A stretch of DNA of 64,000 nucleotides, from NCBI RefSeq assembly GCF_014202275.1, contig NZ_JACHGF010000007.1, positions 124,001 to 188,000 of the forward strand, read 5' to 3'. Origin of the DNA: Rhabdobacter roseus. GTDB lineage: Bacteria; Bacteroidota; Bacteroidia; Cytophagales; Spirosomataceae. The position numbers were made by a program, and so were the translations under genes. Of the stretch, positions 60,344 to 64,000 are shown one piece after another; position 1 is the first letter of the stretch, and the number at the start of each line of letters is the position of its first letter. A model generated the notes under the pieces. The model saw only the letters and a program-made list of their open reading frames with translations, made no database searches and was not told where the DNA came from.

Positions 60344-62641
60344 CTAGAAAAGTACCCCTTCGTCGTCCGATACCGAAGGAGGAATGTAGGTATCGGTGCT
60401 ATCGGTATAGGTACCTCCGCAGTCGAGGTAGTAGTTGGGCGGCTTTACAAATGGCCCCTTACGGTACTGCACCAGCGTGGGGTCGGCGTAGACCTTCTGC
60501 ATGTACAGGCCCCAGGCGGGCAGCGCCATGCGGCCCCCTTGCCCCAGTGCCAGGGTACGGAAGTGGATCTGCATGTCTTCCCCGCCTACCCACACGCCCG
60601 ACACCAGGCTGTGGGTCATGCCCATAAACCAGCCGTCGGAGTAGTTGGAGGTCGTTCCGGTTTTGGCGGCAATCTCATTGCCGTCGGTGAGGCCGTAGGA
60701 GCGCAGCCGCACGGAGGTACCTCCCGGATCTTCCACCGAGCCCTTGAGCAGGTATAGCATGTTGTAGGCCATGTTGGCGCTGATTTCCTGGTTGGCTTTG
60801 GGGTAAAAATCCTGCAATAGGTTTCCGTATCGATCCTCGATGCGCAGCACGGTCATGGGCTCGGTACGGTGGCCGCCGTTCACGAAGGCACAGTAGGCTC
60901 CCACCATTTCGTACACCGTGACGGAGCTAATGCCCAGGCAAAGAGAAGGTTTGGCATCGAGCGGACTGGTGATCCCCAGCTTGCGCGCGTAGTCCACTAC
61001 CGTTTTGGGACGTACCTGCTTCATGATGTAGGCACTCACCGAGTTCACGGATTTACCAATGGCCTGCCGCAGGGTCAGGGCCTGGTAGGAGTACTTGCCG
61101 GTGGAGTTTTTGGGCGTCCAGCCACCAGGTACCCCGTCGGCCAGCGTAAAGGTCACGGGCCGGTCCACCACGCGGTCGCAGGCGGTAAGGAAATTCTTAT
61201 CCAGCGCCGACAGGTACACGAAGGGCTTAAAGGTAGAGCCGGGCTGGCGGCGGGCCTGCCGTACCTGGTCGTACTTGAAGTACCTGAAGTTATTCCCGCC
61301 TACCCAGGCTTTTACGTGGCCGTTGCGCGGGTCCATGGACATAAGCCCCGTGCGCAGGTACCTTTTGTAGTAGGCAATGGAGTCGAGCGGGCTCATGGTC
61401 ACTTCTTTTTCTCCGTCCCAGGTAAATACCTTCATCTTGTGGGGAGTCCGCATGATCTTCCAGGCGGCGTCTTCGCCCAGCTCGTTTTTCAATCCAATAA
61501 ACCGGGCCGAGCGGCGGGCGGCTTTTTCGATAAAGCCTTTGATTTCTTTTCCGTCGTCGTCGATCCAGGGGTTGCGGCCTTTCCAGTGCTCGTCGAAGAG
61601 CTTCTGCTGGTTTTTCATATTCTCGGTCACGGCCTCTTCGGCGTAGCGCTGCATCCGGGAATCAATGGTGGTATAGATCCGCAGCCCGCTGGTGTACAGG
61701 TCGTAGGAAGTACCATTGTCGGCGTTGTACTGTTCTACCCAGTTTTTCAGGATGCTTTTCATCGACTCCCGGAAGTAGGGGGCCGGGCCGGTATTGTGGC
61801 TCTCGATGGTAAACTTCAGGTCCAGCGGCTTTTGCTTGTAGGTTTCGTACTGCTCCTGGGTCAGAAAGTCGTACTTCACCATCTGGGTTAGTACGGTGTT
61901 GCGGCGTACCAGGGCGCGGTCCGGAAAGCGCAGCGGGTTCCAGAAGGTCGGGTTTTGGAGCATCCCTACGAGCAGCGCCGCTTCGTGGGCGTCGAGGTTC
62001 CAGGCTTCTTTATTAAAGTAGGTTTTGGCTGCTACTTTTACCCCGTAGGTATTATTGCCGAAGGAGTTGGTGTTGAGGTACATCATCAGGATTTCCCGCT
62101 TGGTGTACTTCCGCTCCAGAATTACCGACAAGATCCACTCTTTGGTTTTGGCAATGACGGTACGGACAAAGGGTACGTGCCCCAGCAGCCCCCGGTACTT
62201 TTCGGTACGGGTTTCAAAGAGGTTTTTGGCGGTTTGCTGCGTGAGGGTACTTCCACCACCGGAGCTTGAGCGCCCCGTAGCCACTCCGCGCACGGCCCGC
62301 GCCAGGCTGCGGGGATCAATGCCCGAATGCTTCACAAAACGGGCGTCTTCCGTGGCCAGCAGCGCCTCGATGAGCCGCGGCGATACTTGGTCAAACTCAA
62401 TGAGCGCACGGTTTTCGATGATGTACTTCCCGAGCGACTTACCGTCTTCCGAGATCAGCTCCGAAGCTAGTTCCCACTTGGGATTTTCGAGCGTTTTGAG
62501 GTCAGGCATGCCGCCAAACAACCACAATAGATTGATGCTTACCGCAAAAATATAAAATATAATAAGACCTAAGCCGACGGCCGCATAACGCCAAATGTTG
62601 ATGATAGTACGGCGGTATTTTCCCGGCTGTAATTCAATCAT
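60344..62641 (-). CDS. Class A penicillin-binding protein (PBP1A type)
   Basis: 765 residues. N-terminal membrane anchor (about 17-38). GT51 glycosyltransferase domain with catalytic Glu in LLATEDARFVKHSGID and GGSTLTQQTAKNLF. Transpeptidase domain with SxxK (STFK in RRQPGSTFKPFVYL), SxN (SVN in GKSVNSVSA) and KTG (AAKTGTTSN). It polymerises and crosslinks peptidoglycan at the inner membrane. The C-terminus ends in a short acidic tail. It is read in the same direction as the TPR gene upstream but has a possible promoter of its own. Confidence 0.96.
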   Translation of the reverse strand: MIELQPGKYRRTIINIWRYAAVGLGLIIFYIFAVSINLLWLFGGMPDLKTLENPKWELASELISEDGKSLGKYIIENRALIEFDQVSPRLIEALLATEDARFVKHSGIDPRSLARAVRGVATGRSSSGGGSTLTQQTAKNLFETRTEKYRGLLGHVPFVRTVIAKTKEWILSVILERKYTKREILMMYLNTNSFGNNTYGVKVAAKTYFNKEAWNLDAHEAALLVGMLQNPTFWNPLRFPDRALVRRNTVLTQMVKYDFLTQEQYETYKQKPLDLKFTIESHNTGPAPYFRESMKSILKNWVEQYNADNGTSYDLYTSGLRIYTTIDSRMQRYAEEAVTENMKNQQKLFDEHWKGRNPWIDDDGKEIKGFIEKAARRSARFIGLKNELGEDAAWKIMRTPHKMKVFTWDGEKEVTMSPLDSIAYYKRYLRTGLMSMDPRNGHVKAWVGGNNFRYFKYDQVRQARRQPGSTFKPFVYLSALDKNFLTACDRVVDRPVTFTLADGVPGGWTPKNSTGKYSYQALTLRQAIGKSVNSVSAYIMKQVRPKTVVDYARKLGITSPLDAKPSLCLGISSVTVYEMVGAYCAFVNGGHRTEPMTVLRIEDRYGNLLQDFYPKANQEISANMAYNMLYLLKGSVEDPGGTSVRLRSYGLTDGNEIAAKTGTTSNYSDGWFMGMTHSLVSGVWVGGEDMQIHFRTLALGQGGRMALPAWGLYMQKVYADPTLVQYRKGPFVKPPNYYLDCGGTYTDSTDTYIPPSVSDDEGVLF

Positions 62642-62728
62642 GTGCTTTTTTATAATGAGTTAATAATGGAGGGTTACGAAGGTACTTTCGAAAACCGGTA
62701 CTACTCCTTTTTTTCGAAAAGAACGCCG

Positions 62729-62757
62729 ATGATCCGGGGATCATTCCGGCAAAGATA
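62729..62757 (-). promoter_or_regulatory. Possible promoter of the PBP gene with palindrome at +1
   Basis: Minus-strand TATCTTTG (62757-62750) fits the -7 box; no good -33 box is seen. A perfect inverted repeat ATGATCC-GG-GGATCAT (62729-62744) lies at the expected start site. Confidence 0.4.
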
Positions 62758-62762
62758 ACATT

Positions 62763-64000
62763 TCAATACTTACGCCGCGCAGCCGCTTGTCCGCTGATCT
62801 CGAGCATTTCCTGCACCCGGGGCAGCAAAGGGCTGCTTGGATACAGGCGAATGAACTCATTAATGGCCCCCAGGTAGGCATCCCGCCCCCGTACTTTACC
62901 CACCAAAAAGATACGCAGCAGGGCAAACTTATCTTCCAGCGCGTGGCCGTGAAACTGCGCCACGGCATTTTCCACCTGTTCAAGGGCTTCGGTGTAGTTG
63001 CCCCGGGTATAGAGGGCATAAACGGCATCGTAGCGTTTAGCGGGTGAGCCCGCCGCGGTCGTTCCGGCCAGGCCGTTGTCGTCAGGCGTTTGGTTGAGCA
63101 AGCGCGCGTAGAGGGAATTGGGGTACTCCGTCAGCAATTTTTCTTTCCACAAAGGGCGGTTCTTGTCCTGTTCGTCCAGGGAGAGGTAGATCAGGTAGTA
63201 GACCTCTTCGCGGAAGGTAGTGGAGGGGTACTCTTTTAGCAAGCGGGTAAAGGAAGCGACCGCCTTCTGGGGTTCCTCCAGGTCAAACCGGTAGATTTTA
63301 CCCAGGCGGTAGAGGGCTTCTTCTTTTCGTTTCTGGGAAGCCGCCAGGGCCTCGGCGGTGAGCGGTATGGCCCGGCGGAGCTCGTCGCGGCGCGCCTGCC
63401 ACTCCTCCGAGCCTTTGGTCATGGTCGTGGCGGCGTCGGCATTCTGGGCCGGTTGCTCCAGGCCCGCCAGCGGCATCGACTGGTTGGGGGTAGAAAGCGT
63501 ACGGTTGTCGCGGGTGGAGCGGCGCCAGTCGTCTTCCAGCTTGCGGTTGCCCCACACGCGCCGAAACTCCGCGCGCCCCTGGATAATCAGCTGCGGATCG
63601 TAAAGCTCGAACCGGCGCTCGTTGCCCGCCAGCGGAAGGCTGCCCGGTTTATTGGCCGCGGCCAGCGACACCGCCAGCGCTTCCTGCGCTTTCTTGAGCA
63701 GTTGTTTTTTCTCTTCCTCTTCGGCTTCGATCACCGTGTCGAGCTTGCGCTCCAGGGCGGCGGGGTTCATTTGGGCAAGTACCTGTAGGCTATCTTCGGT
63801 CCGGACGATCGTCATTTGGGCCACAAATTCATCCAAAGCCTTTTTTCGGTCCGCTACCTGGCGGTAGGCTTCGGCTTCGCGGGGCAGTACCACCAGCGCG
63901 CTATCGTAGTAAGCTTTGGCGGCTTCGTAGTTTTCGAGTTGGTCGTAGTGAATCCGGGCTAGCTCAAGGTAGGTGTAGGGAATCTGGCTGGTGTTGGTCC
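62763..64000 (-). CDS. TPR protein, probable SprE/PorW T9SS component (5' end outside window)
   Basis: The frame stays open through the right edge, so the N-terminus is missing. At least 412 residues are visible. TPR helices (IPYTYLELARIHYDQLENYEAAKAYYDSALVVLP) are followed by KKALDEFVAQMTIVRTEDSLQVLAQM, an acidic/lysine-rich coiled segment (EAEEEEKKQLLKK), and more TPRs (ALYRLGKIYRFDLEEPQKAVASFTRLLKEYP; FIRLYPSSPLLPRVQEML). This order resembles SprE/PorW, the periplasmic lipoprotein of the gliding/type IX secretion machine, consistent with the T9SS cargo at 7779. The assignment is from remembered pattern, not a search. Confidence 0.7.
   Translation of the reverse strand, partial: TNTSQIPYTYLELARIHYDQLENYEAAKAYYDSALVVLPREAEAYRQVADRKKALDEFVAQMTIVRTEDSLQVLAQMNPAALERKLDTVIEAEEEEKKQLLKKAQEALAVSLAAANKPGSLPLAGNERRFELYDPQLIIQGRAEFRRVWGNRKLEDDWRRSTRDNRTLSTPNQSMPLAGLEQPAQNADAATTMTKGSEEWQARRDELRRAIPLTAEALAASQKRKEEALYRLGKIYRFDLEEPQKAVASFTRLLKEYPSTTFREEVYYLIYLSLDEQDKNRPLWKEKLLTEYPNSLYARLLNQTPDDNGLAGTTAAGSPAKRYDAVYALYTRGNYTEALEQVENAVAQFHGHALEDKFALLRIFLVGKVRGRDAYLGAINEFIRLYPSSPLLPRVQEMLEISGQAAARRKY

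Noticed and set aside
60869-61891. 340-codon plus-strand frame inside the penicillin-binding protein gene
   Set aside because: Overlaps the conserved transpeptidase and transglycosylase domains; low-diversity composition typical of a shadow frame.
1-64000. tRNA, rRNA, CRISPR array, transposase or integrase
   Set aside because: I looked in all spacers and found no cloverleaf, regularly spaced repeats, or recognisable transposase/integrase motifs.

Overview
The window comes from a member of the Bacteroidota, most likely order Cytophagales (Spirosomaceae-like). Evidence: four SusC/SusD pairs, a protein with a type IX secretion C-terminal sorting domain, a probable SprE/PorW gliding/secretion protein, promoters of the Bacteroidota type (TTG, about 20 nt, TAnnTTTG), and starts without clear Shine-Dalgarno sites. 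The species cannot be named from sequence alone. The octamer RRGTACYY (cores GGTACC, AAGTACC, GGTACTT) is very over-represented, especially in housekeeping regions.

Layout. 1-10.9 kb is mostly core: the end of a PpiC/SurA-type isomerase gene, a MoxR ATPase, an alpha-ketoglutarate-semialdehyde-type dehydrogenase, an LprI-like protein, a MocA-like nucleotidyltransferase, truA, glnS, a T9SS-sorted surface protein, a small conserved protein, ferritin and an SDR. 11.0-57.2 kb is an accessory block built on SusC/D uptake systems and sulfur chemistry: a formylglycine-generating enzyme (FGE) with a membrane hydroxylase; SusC1/D1-amidohydrolase followed by an SsuD-like alkanesulfonate monooxygenase and an APC permease; SusC2/D2 with two Cys-type sulfatases; a rhodanese-TPR-MMCGC group, a DUF1684 protein and SusC3/D3 with a secreted cyanophycinase-like peptidase; SusC4/D4 with two DoxX-like membrane proteins, a cytochrome c, a SoxC-type sulfite dehydrogenase, an FAD oxidoreductase, a small hydrolase, a TlpA-like thioredoxin; and a TauE/SafE exporter. 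57.3-64 kb returns to core genes: two small proteins, uvrC, a class A penicillin-binding protein and a partial TPR gene.

The most notable signal is regulatory. Six promoters in the accessory block carry the same 19-bp operator, GTCTA-N9-TAGAC. In five it begins on the last G of the -7 box; in the sixth (the exporter) it lies in a 35-bp palindrome just upstream. Four of these promoters start leaders of roughly 570-650 nt whose 5' end forms a hairpin with changing stem sequence and a conserved CCACCA loop. These leaders then carry a short ORF with tandem Cys-Cys codons 168-201 nt from the promoter. Two leaders also share a second hairpin (loop CTGGAAC) and an AATCGTCCAAAAT box 16-17 nt before an ATG. 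Two of the four leaders are 99% identical over 370 bp.

My reading, as inference: one sulfur-responsive regulon, possibly combining a DNA-binding repressor or activator with cysteine-sensing leader peptides, controls uptake of sulfated or sulfonated substrates, release of sulfate or sulfite, sulfite oxidation and sulfite export. No tRNA, rRNA, CRISPR array or intact insertion sequence was recognised.
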